Source: a virus
Virus record (IMG/VR): IMGVR_UViG_3300046011_007459
Location: 1-33,883 of that record
DNA: 33,883 bases
Direction: 5' to 3' (one strand)
Part shown: positions 11,776-19,064 of the stretch, piece after piece
How the letters are laid out: each line of letters begins with the position of its first letter
Numbering within the stretch: position 1 is the stretch's first letter
Notes under the pieces: generated by a model
The model's input: the letters and a program-made list of their open reading frames with translations, nothing else
Database searches by the model: none
What the model was told of the DNA's origin: nothing
Position numbers and translations under genes: made by a program

Positions 11776-13016
11776 CCGTCACCGAGGCACAAGCTCTTGC
11801 GGCCGTAGAGCGCCGGCCATGGCTTGGCTGGCGACGCCGTGAGCAAATGCCGCCCGCGGGCGATTGGCGTACCTGGCTCATTCTCGCCGGCCGTGGGTGG
11901 GGCAAGACACGCACCGGGGCCGAGTGGGTCATTGACCGCATTGAGGACGGGCACGAGCGCATTGCGCTGATTGGACCGACCGCCGCCGACGTGCGTGACG
12001 TCATGGTTGAAGGTGAGTCAGGCATTTTGGCCGTGTGCCCTGCCGACCTTGACGCCAATTACGAGCCGTCAAAGCGCCGCGTCACCTTCTCCACGGGCGC
12101 GATATGCACCACGTATTCGGCTGATGAACCCGACCGCTTGCGTGGGCCGCAGCATGACGCCGCATGGGCTGACGAGCTTGCGGCATGGCGCTACCCCGAG
12201 GCGTGGGACCAGCTGCAATTCGGGCTTCGCCTTGGCGACGACCCGCGCACAATCGTCACCACGACGCCACGCCCCACCAAGGAAATACGCGAGCTCGTGG
12301 GCTCGGCCACCACCGTGGTCACCCGTGGGTCGACATTTGACAACGCCGACAACCTCGCACCCGCGTTCCTTGAGCGCATCCTTGCCAAGTACGAAGGCAC
12401 ACGCCTTGGCCGGCAGGAGCTTTACGCCGAGATACTTGACGACGTGCCAGGTGCGCTTTGGTCACGCGCCATGCTTGAGCACGCCGTTACCGCCTGCCCC
12501 TGCCCTGTCCCCGACACCGAGCGGCTTGTTGTCGCCATTGACCCCGCGGTGACCTCGGGCGAGGATTCGGACTCAACGGGCATTGTCGTCGCGGGCAGGT
12601 TTGACAAGTCAGCGGTGGTGCTTGCCGACCTTACGTGCCGGCTGTCACCGGACGGGTGGGCCAAGCGGGCGGTTGAGGCGTACCACGAGTATCAGGCCGA
12701 CCGGATTGTGGCCGAGGCCAACCAGGGCGGCGACCTCGTCAAGACCGTGCTTCGCACCGTCGACCCCACCGTTCCGGTCAAGCTCGTGCATGCGACGAGG
12801 GGCAAGCGCGTGCGTGCCGAGCCCGTGGCGGCGCTGTATGAACAGCTGCGCGTGTTTCACACGGCGGTATTTCCCGAGCTTGAGGACGAGCTTGTGACGT
12901 GGACGCCCGATAGCCCGCACTCCCCCGACCGCCTTGACGCGCTTGTGTGGGCGCTCACCGACCTTGACCTAAGCCGGCCGGCGCGGGTGCGCGGGATTAC
13001 TGCGCCGAGGTTTTGA
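11772..13016 (+). CDS. terL: Terminase large subunit
   Basis: A 414-residue protein from GTG 11772. The packaging ATPase has Walker A AGRGWGKT (residues 39-46) and Walker B AAWADE (130-135, catalytic Glu135), and a TTTPRP coupling motif (about 163-168). The RNase-H-like nuclease begins with VVAIDPAVTSG (Asp257) and SDSTGIVV, has VAEANQGGD, and ends with SPDRLDALVWAL, giving the acidic triad. It pumps DNA into the prohead and cuts it. The length is standard for the compact type. The 3' end overlaps the leftward gene 12997-13281 by 20 bp. Confidence 0.95.
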   Translation: MTVTEAQALAAVERRPWLGWRRREQMPPAGDWRTWLILAGRGWGKTRTGAEWVIDRIEDGHERIALIGPTAADVRDVMVEGESGILAVCPADLDANYEPSKRRVTFSTGAICTTYSADEPDRLRGPQHDAAWADELAAWRYPEAWDQLQFGLRLGDDPRTIVTTTPRPTKEIRELVGSATTVVTRGSTFDNADNLAPAFLERILAKYEGTRLGRQELYAEILDDVPGALWSRAMLEHAVTACPCPVPDTERLVVAIDPAVTSGEDSDSTGIVVAGRFDKSAVVLADLTCRLSPDGWAKRAVEAYHEYQADRIVAEANQGGDLVKTVLRTVDPTVPVKLVHATRGKRVRAEPVAALYEQLRVFHTAVFPELEDELVTWTPDSPHSPDRLDALVWALTDLDLSRPARVRGITAPRF

Positions 13017-13281
13017 CGCCGGCTACAAGCCGCTCAAGCTGCGCAAGCGGGCAGTAGCGCCAATGGTCTTGCCCGGCGTTGCGGCGGTAGCTTGCCCACC
13101 CCACGCCGCCACCAATTGACTCAACGCGGATTGACTGACCGCTTGGCAGCGTTGCGGTAAATCGCTGCTCACCGTCGGGCATCACCCCACCACTTACGGC
13201 AAGGTCATTCTCAACCGCCAGGGCGGAAGCACGGCCAATGACCGCGGCCACCCTGGCGTCGTTGCGTGCGTTGCGCTTCAC
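12997..13281 (-). CDS. Leftward cassette A, gene 3: hypothetical
   Basis: A 94-residue protein. The N-terminus is basic (KRNARNDARVAAVIGRASA), followed by a strand-rich middle (RFTATLPSGQSIRVESIGGGVGW) and CPLAQLERLV near the C-terminus. It overlaps the upstream leftward gene by ATGA-type 4 bp and terL tail-to-tail by 20 bp. No family was recognised. It is the last gene of the leftward operon that starts at 13786. Confidence 0.65.
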   Translation of the reverse strand: MKRNARNDARVAAVIGRASALAVENDLAVSGGVMPDGEQRFTATLPSGQSIRVESIGGGVGWASYRRNAGQDHWRYCPLAQLERLVAGVKTSAQ

Positions 13282-13520
13282 GCTGCGACCAGGGTGCCGT
13301 GGTCAAAGTCAAACGTGAGGTCTACGCGCTTGATGACGTCAGCCGGCGTCCACACAACGGTTTCACGCTGCACGGCCGTGGCTGTCTCGCGCTCCCACGT
13401 ATCGCCGTGCTTGGTCACTCGGGTGCCAACGCAAATGTCGCCGTCGCGCTCAACCTTGACGTACTTGACCGAGCGCGTGCCGTCGCCGTTGGCAAGCGTG
13501 AGCTTGGCGTAAGTGCTCAC
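13278..13520 (-). CDS. Leftward cassette A, gene 2: hypothetical
   Basis: An 80-residue protein rich in beta strand and Thr/Val/Asp (SVKYVKVERDGDICVGTRVT, ETVVWTPADVIKRVDLTFDF). It is translationally coupled to both neighbours by 4-bp overlaps. It has no signal peptide, TM segment or recognisable catalytic motif. The function is unknown. Confidence 0.65.
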   Translation of the reverse strand: MSTYAKLTLANGDGTRSVKYVKVERDGDICVGTRVTKHGDTWERETATAVQRETVVWTPADVIKRVDLTFDFDHGTLVAA

Positions 13521-13786
13521 GCGCCCACCCCCTCAACACCCTGCCAGTACGCGCCGAGCTCGTCGCCGGGGCTCATGCCGTAGGACGTCAGCACCACCCA
13601 ACAGTCGTCGACGTCGCCGCCGTGGTTGATGACCTCAAGGACGATGAGCCGCCCCTTGTAGGCGTAGTCGTAGCGGCCCGTAGCCTCAAAGCCCTCGGGC
13701 AGCCACTTGCAAAGGTGAGCAAGCGCCTTGTCGGGCGTCTTGGTCATCATGGAAACGGTGAAGGTGTGGGTGGCGGCGGTGCTCAT
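13517..13786 (-). CDS. Leftward cassette A, gene 1: hypothetical
   Basis: An 89-residue protein; the ATG at 13786 was chosen over an upstream start because an AAAGGGGA lies 6 bases upstream. It has a TPDKALAHLCKWLPEGFEA helix, a YDYAYKGRLIVLEVINHGG strand pair and a WVVLTSYGMSPGDELGAYW tail. No family was recognised. It is the first gene after the strong leftward promoter-operator at 13815-13862. Confidence 0.7.
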   Translation of the reverse strand: MSTAATHTFTVSMMTKTPDKALAHLCKWLPEGFEATGRYDYAYKGRLIVLEVINHGGDVDDCWVVLTSYGMSPGDELGAYWQGVEGVGA

Positions 13787-13814
13787 TGCAAGTCCCCTTT
13801 CGGGTGGTTGGTTG

Positions 13815-13862
13815 GTAAAGCGCACTTTACGCTACCCACCACCAATGTCAAGCACGCTTGAC
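13815..13862 (-). promoter_or_regulatory. Leftward promoter with palindromic operators, cassette A
   Basis: On the minus strand a perfect TTGACA -35 box (13851-13846) is 16 bp from a TAAAGT -10 box (13829-13824). The -10 lies inside the palindrome GTAAAGCGCACTTTAC (plus-strand 13815-13830). A second perfect inverted repeat, GTCAAGC-AC-GCTTGAC (13847-13862), overlaps the -35. The same -10 palindrome with one change is found at 18277-18292 before the other leftward cassette. The rest of the 269-bp gap to the portal start holds no clear gene; it is GC-rich with a CCCTCGGGGG and CCCGAGGGGG inverted element near 13900-13950. Confidence 0.75.
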
Positions 13863-14055
13863 CAACCTTTACAATTGGCCTGGCGCGGGATTCGCCGGCC
13901 CCCTCGGGGGTATCGGGTGGCACGTCCAACCACACCGCACCGCGCCCGAGGGGGCCACCGCGGGGGGAATCCCTGCCCGCCACGGTGCGAGTACTCTACC
14001 GCATCGCAATGTGCCGGTGCGCTTTCCCCCGTAGCGAGGTCTAAAGTCCTACCTC

Positions 14056-15393
14056 GTGGATATTTCCGCCTACCTCGCGGCGACTATCGACGCCGACCGC
14101 GAGCGCCACCGTCGTATTCACCGCGCTTGGGAGCTCTACCGGGGCAACATGCCCAAGCCCCTGCGCGTGTTGCCAGGCGAGCCCGACGACAACATTCGGC
14201 TGAACATGGCCGGCCTTGTGGTTGACACAGGCGTTGACGCGCTCTTTGGGCAGGACATTCGCGTGCAGGTCGAAACCGACGACACCGTTGACGAGCTTGC
14301 CACGGCGTACTTGTACGACGTGTTTGAAGTCAACCGGGAAATGCTGCTTTGGCAGGCGGCCGCCACTAACGGCGCAGTCGCCGGCCACGCGGCCATTCGC
14401 ATTGTGCCCGCCCCCGAGGGCTCACCCGTCGGTACCCCTCCCCGCCTGCTTGTCGTTGACCCCGAAATGCTGCGCGTGGTGTGGGAACCCGATGACGTCG
14501 GCACCGTCCTTGCCTACGTCCTGCAATGGCTTGCGATGGACGACCGCGGCAAGGAAGTCGCCAAGCGCCAGGTGATACAGCGCGACGGCAGCCAATGGAT
14601 GATTGTCGATCAAATATCGGCCGACACACAGGGCACTCGTTGGACGACGCTTAAGGAAACGCCCTGGCGCTTCGGGTGGGCACCGATTGTCGATTGCCAA
14701 AACCTCCCCGAGCCCAACGCCTACTTCGGCCGTCCGGATATCACCGACGACGTGCTTGAGACACAGCTTGCGCTCAACCGCGTCATGAGCAACGCGGCCC
14801 GTGTGCAGCGAATCCACGGCCACCCCAAGGTCGTTGCCAAGGGCGTGGGTGACGGCGACCTTGACGTTGGGCCAGACGAAGCCATTGTGCTGCCCGACAC
14901 TGACAGTGAGATTTCGCTGCTTGAGCCGCGGGCAACGGTCGCTGACCACATTCAGCTTTTCAACACCGTGAAGGCGGCCCTTCACGAGATTTCCCGCGTG
15001 CCCGAGATTACGGCCGGGAACCTTGAGGGCATCGGCAACCTTTCGGGGCTTGCGCTCAAGATTCTCTATGGCCCGCTTGTGCGAAAGACCGAGGTAAAGC
15101 GCCGGCTGTACGGCAGCCTCATCACCGAGCTTTCCTCACGGGTGTGTGAGCTCGGCGGGCTTGGGCCCGGCCTGTACTGCGAAGTGAAGTGGCCCGAGAT
15201 AATCCCGAGCGACCCGCTCATTGAGGCGACCGCCGCCGAGGCGTTGCAGCGTGCCGGCGTGAGTCAGTCGACCACGCTTGCCGAAATGGGCTACGACCCC
15301 ATGAGCGAGTCCGAGCAGCGGGCGACCGAGCAGACTGACCTTGGCTCGGCGCTTCTCACCGCGTTTGACCGGGGGGCCGGCGCGACCGGCTGA
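14056..15393 (+). CDS. Portal protein (SPP1 gp6-like)
   Basis: A 445-residue protein from GTG 14056; the ribosome-binding site is weak. Features of SPP1-type portals are seen: an N-terminal helical ERHRRIHRAWELYRGNMP, a NMAGLVVDTGVDALFG clip/wing region, LLVVDPEMLRVVWEPDDVG, a central VDCQNLPEPNAYFGRPDI, the NRVMSNAARVQRI helix, and the crown/stem LKILYGPLVRKTEVKRRLYG. It forms the ring through which DNA enters and leaves the head. It is followed by the MuF gene, the canonical order. It lies downstream of leftward cassette A. Confidence 0.9.
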   Translation: MDISAYLAATIDADRERHRRIHRAWELYRGNMPKPLRVLPGEPDDNIRLNMAGLVVDTGVDALFGQDIRVQVETDDTVDELATAYLYDVFEVNREMLLWQAAATNGAVAGHAAIRIVPAPEGSPVGTPPRLLVVDPEMLRVVWEPDDVGTVLAYVLQWLAMDDRGKEVAKRQVIQRDGSQWMIVDQISADTQGTRWTTLKETPWRFGWAPIVDCQNLPEPNAYFGRPDITDDVLETQLALNRVMSNAARVQRIHGHPKVVAKGVGDGDLDVGPDEAIVLPDTDSEISLLEPRATVADHIQLFNTVKAALHEISRVPEITAGNLEGIGNLSGLALKILYGPLVRKTEVKRRLYGSLITELSSRVCELGGLGPGLYCEVKWPEIIPSDPLIEATAAEALQRAGVSQSTTLAEMGYDPMSESEQRATEQTDLGSALLTAFDRGAGATG

Positions 15394-15404
15394 CCTAGCG
15401 GCCG

Positions 15405-17240
15405 GTGGCAAATCTCTACGACCAGGCGCAGGAATTTCGCGCCGCCCTTTTGCGCGACGAGCGCCGCGCCGCCCGTCAAATGTTCGACGTCTACGGCGCA
15501 GCCTTTCGCCGCATCGTGCGTGAGCGGGAAAGCGTCCTTGCTGCAATCGCGCAAAGCCGCAATGCAGGCGTCCCCGACACCGACATTCCCGCGCTGCTCT
15601 ACCGCGAAGGCCGCTTGCAAGTGCTCCAAAGCAAGGTGGTCACCGAGCTCACCCGCTTTGCCGAGCAGGCTGACGTCATTGTGGGCGGTGCCATTGACCT
15701 TGCGCGTGTGGCCGGCGACGAGCACGCCGCCGCGCTCATGCAGCTGGCATTGCCTGAAGGCATCACCGTTGCCCCATCGGGGGACGTCGACCCCGCCACG
15801 GGTGCGCCGCGCATCACGCCCGTGGTGCCCGAGGAAGTGGGCCTAGCCCGCGGCGCAGCGCAGCAAATCGGTGCGTTCACCCAAACCAACGCGCCCGTGG
15901 GTCAGCTATTCGCGCAATTCGGACCCGAGGCCGCCAAGACCTTGACCGATGCGATTACCTCGGGCGTGATCGCCGGCAAGAACCCGCGTGTCATTGCCCG
16001 CGACATGCGCCAGGCGCTTGGCGGCAGCCTCACCCGTGCGCTCACCATCGCCCGCACCGAAACCTTGCGTGCCTACCGCGAGGCGTCCCGCGCCGCCTAC
16101 CAAGCCAACGCCGATGTGCTGCAAGGGTGGGTGTGGACCGCTGACCTAAGCAACCGCACTTGCCCGTCATGTTGGGCGCAACATGGGTCGGTGCATCCTC
16201 TTGACGAGGTCATGGCAACGCACCCGCGCTGCCGGTGCTCAATGGTCCCCAAAACGAAGTCGTGGCGTGAGCTCGGGTTTGGTGAGCAGCCGGGCGGGCT
16301 TGACATTGAGCCGGGGCCGGCCGCCTTCCGCAAGCTTCCCGAAGCCGACCAACGCCGCATACTCGGGCCGTCGAAATACGACGCCTACAAGCGCCGGGAA
16401 ATCACGCTGCCCGACCTCGTTGCCAAGCGCGAGTCACCGACGTGGGGGCCGTCGACGGGTGAGGCAAGCCTTCGGGTTGCCAAGGACAACGCGGCGCTTC
16501 GCAAGGCCGGTGGGGGCACGCCGCCGCCTGCGTTGCCCGACGTTGTGCTTCCCCCGCCGCCGCCAAGCCCGGTCGTCAACCAGCTTGCCGAGGGATTGCT
16601 TTCACCGGCCGACACCGTTGACCTATTTACCGCCACCCGTGGCGTCAAGAAAGAAACCCTTGACGACATTAAGCGTGCACTTGACGCCATTGGCGAGGTC
16701 GTCCGAGTGCCACCAGGCCAGGCGGCTGACCGCATTTCGGTCAAGTACGTGGGACGCGCCAATTACGCGGGGCAGTACGGCGCACGAGTCAACATCCTCA
16801 CCCGCGAAGTATTTGACAGCGAGCTTCGCATGGCTGGCAATTTTGACGGGCGTGCCGGCACGTTTGTGCACGAGTACGGGCATTACCTTGATATGGAAAT
16901 GATGGGCGATGCAACCCGCGGGATTGACGAGGCAAGCGAGCTTTGGGAGTGGTGGCAGGTTGTCAAGGGCTCACGCAATTACGGTGAGATTCGGGCGTCA
17001 TCTACCCTTGGCGCTCGGCGCAAGGCGTACTTCCTCGGGGCCGACGAGTGCTTTGCCAGGTCGTTTGCGCAGTACATCGCACGAAAGAGCGGGTCGGGGG
17101 AAATCCTTGACGATGTATTCAGCGCGTGGCAGGGAACCGAGCGCCGGCACGGCTTCGTGCCACAATGGGACGAAGCAGACTTTGCGCCAATTGAGGCGGC
17201 GCTTGACGCTCTATTCCGCAAGCGGGGGTGGCTTCGCTGA
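15405..17240 (+). CDS. MuF head-morphogenesis protein fused to a zincin metallopeptidase domain
   Basis: A 611-residue protein from GTG 15405. Residues 1-200 are helical. Residues 205-282 are the MuF domain: TIARTETLRAYREASRAAYQ, then CPSCWAQHG (Cys253, Cys256), HPLD and THPRCRCSMVP (His273, Cys276, Cys278). A Pro-rich linker (about 370-390, with PPPPPSP) leads to a separate C-terminal domain. There HEYGHYLD (His489, Glu490, His493) is a HExxH zinc-binding motif, and DECFARSFAQYIAR (547-560) supplies a likely third ligand and the ExFARxF signature of zincins of mobile elements. MuF proteins enter the prohead; C-terminal toxin fusions are known in temperate phages. The cargo here would be a protease delivered with DNA or acting in assembly. 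Confidence 0.85.
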   Translation: MANLYDQAQEFRAALLRDERRAARQMFDVYGAAFRRIVRERESVLAAIAQSRNAGVPDTDIPALLYREGRLQVLQSKVVTELTRFAEQADVIVGGAIDLARVAGDEHAAALMQLALPEGITVAPSGDVDPATGAPRITPVVPEEVGLARGAAQQIGAFTQTNAPVGQLFAQFGPEAAKTLTDAITSGVIAGKNPRVIARDMRQALGGSLTRALTIARTETLRAYREASRAAYQANADVLQGWVWTADLSNRTCPSCWAQHGSVHPLDEVMATHPRCRCSMVPKTKSWRELGFGEQPGGLDIEPGPAAFRKLPEADQRRILGPSKYDAYKRREITLPDLVAKRESPTWGPSTGEASLRVAKDNAALRKAGGGTPPPALPDVVLPPPPPSPVVNQLAEGLLSPADTVDLFTATRGVKKETLDDIKRALDAIGEVVRVPPGQAADRISVKYVGRANYAGQYGARVNILTREVFDSELRMAGNFDGRAGTFVHEYGHYLDMEMMGDATRGIDEASELWEWWQVVKGSRNYGEIRASSTLGARRKAYFLGADECFARSFAQYIARKSGSGEILDDVFSAWQGTERRHGFVPQWDEADFAPIEAALDALFRKRGWLR

Positions 17241-17377
17241 TGGGCACCGATAGGCTCGGCCCCGGTGACTTCGACGTGCGCGACGAGAACGGCAACCCGC
17301 GGCCGTTGCTTTCCGCTGACCGCCTGCAGCCCGACGTGCTTGAGCAATTGCTAGCCGAGGCCAGCGCCGAGGACTAG
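17240..17377 (+). CDS. 45-residue acidic protein after MuF
   Basis: A 45-residue ORF whose ATG uses the last base of the MuF stop. It is acidic (MGTDRLGPGDFDVRDENGN, then a VLEQLLAEASAED helix). Its place right after a MuF-toxin-like gene is where an immunity or chaperone gene could be, but it is too short to judge. Its TAG and that of the leftward gene 17374-17604 share CTAG. Confidence 0.5.
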   Translation: MGTDRLGPGDFDVRDENGNPRPLLSADRLQPDVLEQLLAEASAED

Positions 17378-17604
17378 CTGCGCTCGGCTGCCGGTGCACG
17401 GTGGCCCGCGATGATTTGCCCGACGCGCTGCTTGGTGAGGCCGGCCGCGTCACCGATTGCCTCAAGTGTCTCCCCCGCTTCGCGTGCAGCCATGACCGCA
17501 TCCACAAGCGCGGCGTCAGCGTCATGCTTGCGCTCGGCGGCGCGTGCCTTGGTCGCCGCAGCGCGGGCAACCAGGTCAAGGTGGGCGGTGTGTGTGTTGG
17601 TCAT
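17374..17604 (-). CDS. Leftward cassette B, gene 4: HTH protein
   Basis: A 76-residue protein. Residues 30-68 look like a sigma-70 region 4-type or ParB-like HTH: ALVDAVMAAREAGETLEAIGDAAGLTKQRVGQIIAG, with a recognition helix LTKQRVGQII. The N-terminal part is a basic helix. It could regulate the cassette's own operator, or the paired cassette. It is coupled to the gene upstream by a 4-bp overlap. Confidence 0.7.
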   Translation of the reverse strand: MTNTHTAHLDLVARAAATKARAAERKHDADAALVDAVMAAREAGETLEAIGDAAGLTKQRVGQIIAGHRAPAAERS

Positions 17605-17753
17605 GCGGCGTCCTTGCGGTTGGCGTCAGTAAGCATGCGTTCCTCCCACGGCTCGGGTAGTGCGGGCGTGTCCCCCATGCGCCACCCGCAGCGCGGGCAT
17701 CCGGCACCCGCGTCGGGCGCATCGCAGCATGGGCATGTGCGGTCGTCGGTCAT
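17601..17753 (-). CDS. Leftward cassette B, gene 3: zinc-ribbon protein
   Basis: A 50-residue protein; the ATG at 17753 is chosen because it overlaps the upstream gene by 4 bp. It has CPCCDAP and CPRCGW knuckles (about residues 8-25), a compact zinc ribbon, and an acidic Pro-rich tail. It is similar in style to the zinc-ribbon genes at 5330 and 11015. The function is unknown. Confidence 0.65.
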   Translation of the reverse strand: MTDDRTCPCCDAPDAGAGCPRCGWRMGDTPALPEPWEERMLTDANRKDAA

Positions 17754-17944
17754 GCGCTGTCCTCGTGGGTGTGCTGCTTGGGCGGTGAGGCGAGCTCCAT
17801 CATGTGCGCGGCGACGGCATAGCGCAACATCCACACGGGCTTGGGCTGGCCACGCACATGCTCAAGGTTGCATGCGTGCATCAGCCTGAGCACACCGTAT
17901 GCCTCAATGCGCACCTCGTCGGCTTTTGCATAGTCGTCGGTCAT
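17750..17944 (-). CDS. Leftward cassette B, gene 2: hypothetical
   Basis: A 64-residue protein, helical (ADEVRIEAYGVLRLMHACNL, then VWMLRYAVAAHMMELA) with a His/Asp-rich C-terminus. It overlaps both neighbours by 4 bp. No family was recognised. Confidence 0.65.
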   Translation of the reverse strand: MTDDYAKADEVRIEAYGVLRLMHACNLEHVRGQPKPVWMLRYAVAAHMMELASPPKQHTHEDSA

Positions 17945-18249
17945 GCGGCTTCGCGCATCTTGGCGCGGTAGTCGCTGGCCTGCTGCCAGCTGTACCCCTG
18001 CGCCGCCATGCGCTTTAGCGTGGCGCGCGCCGAGCTAACAAGCCCGCCGCAGCCGTTGGCAATGAATTCGCCGGCCATTTCCCCGGCGTAGTGGTCGGCT
18101 CGGCTGTGAAGCTCAAAGGCGTCGGCTTCGCTAAGTGTCACGATGACTTCGCGCTTGGTGCGCTTGAGCTCAACGGGGCTGTCGTCGAAGCAATACGAAT
18201 GGCGCGTGTCGTCGTAGAACGTGGGCGAAAGCTTAAACGTGTAGGTCAT
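17941..18249 (-). CDS. Leftward cassette B, gene 1: hypothetical
   Basis: A 102-residue protein with an AAAAGGAA just upstream of the ATG. It starts with a strand-rich part (TYTFKLSPTFYDDTRHSYCF), has REVIVTLSEADAFELHSRADHYAGEM, and ends with a helical AAQGYSWQQASDYRAKMREA. No family was recognised. It is the first gene after the promoter-operator at 18277-18314. Confidence 0.7.
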   Translation of the reverse strand: MTYTFKLSPTFYDDTRHSYCFDDSPVELKRTKREVIVTLSEADAFELHSRADHYAGEMAGEFIANGCGGLVSSARATLKRMAAQGYSWQQASDYRAKMREAA

Positions 18250-18276
18250 TGGGATTCCTTTTGCTTTGTTGACCTT

Positions 18277-18314
18277 GTAAAGCGCAGTTTACTACATCGC
18301 TCACCGTGTGTCAA
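18277..18314 (-). promoter_or_regulatory. Leftward promoter with palindromic operator, cassette B
   Basis: On the minus strand a perfect TTGACA -35 (18314-18309) is 17 bp from TAAACT (18291-18286). The -10 sits in the near-palindrome GTAAAGCGCAGTTTAC (18277-18292), which differs by one base from the one at 13815-13830. The palindrome is 28 bp from the start codon at 18249; in cassette A it is 29 bp. The rest of the gap to 18414 shows nothing clear. Confidence 0.75.
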
Positions 18315-18413
18315 GTTCCGTTTACCATGCCGGCCAAAGAATACGCCGGTTTCCCCCGCGCCGCGTGATTGCATACCGCTGCAAGGTTCACCGCATCGGG
18401 GGTTACCGCTAAC

Positions 18414-19058
18414 ATGACCGACGAAACGGTTGACGAGGGCCAGGCGCCCGACGTCACCGAGCCCATGACGGGCAATGATGTGGCGCAGGACGCCACCCCG
18501 CAGGCGCAGGACGCCGCAGGGACCGAGGACCGGGCTTTCTCCGACAAGGCGCTTAAGGAAGCGCGGGCGGAAGCTGCCAAGTACCGCAAGCGCCTTCGGG
18601 AGCTTGAGGCGGTGCAGCAGCGACGCGAGGAAGCCGAGCTTACCGAGTCCGAAAGGCAGGCCAAGCGTTTGGCCGAGCTTGAGCAGGCAGTTTTGGAGCG
18701 CGACGAGCAGACCCGTCGGCTGGCGCTTGAAAGCGCCGTCGCCATGCGCAGCAACGCGCTTGGCATTGTCGACGCCGAGGTTGCCGTAAAGCTCTTGGAC
18801 CCCGGCTCGCTTGACTTTGACGAGGCCGGCCGGCCCGACTCGGAAAGCCTTGACCAGGCACTTAGGTCGCTTATCAAGTCCAAGCCGTACCTCAAGACTC
18901 AGCCCCCCGCAGCTAGTCCTGCCAATCCGGCCCGAGCCGAGCCGTTGGGTGAAACCGACGAGCAGCGGCGTTCGCGTCTTTTTGGCGGCGGCGGCGGAAT
19001 GTTTGACCCGAGCACGGCAAGCAGGCTTGGCGGCGGCGTAATTAACCCACAGGAGTAA
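18414..19058 (+). CDS. Capsid scaffolding protein
   Basis: A 214-residue protein with ATG 18414. It has an acidic disordered N-terminus, a long charged coiled coil (about 40-120: ALKEARAEAAKYRKRLREL ... ERQAKRLAELEQAVLERDEQ), an IVDAEVAVKLLDPGSLDFDE segment and a Gly-rich basic tail ending FDPSTASRLGGGVINPQE. This is the typical scaffold layout and it lies immediately before the major capsid gene. It organises capsid subunits in the prohead and is then removed; the MuF metallopeptidase could be a protease involved, but no evidence shows that. Confidence 0.87.
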   Translation: MTDETVDEGQAPDVTEPMTGNDVAQDATPQAQDAAGTEDRAFSDKALKEARAEAAKYRKRLRELEAVQQRREEAELTESERQAKRLAELEQAVLERDEQTRRLALESAVAMRSNALGIVDAEVAVKLLDPGSLDFDEAGRPDSESLDQALRSLIKSKPYLKTQPPAASPANPARAEPLGETDEQRRSRLFGGGGGMFDPSTASRLGGGVINPQE

Positions 19059-19064
19059 AGCCGC

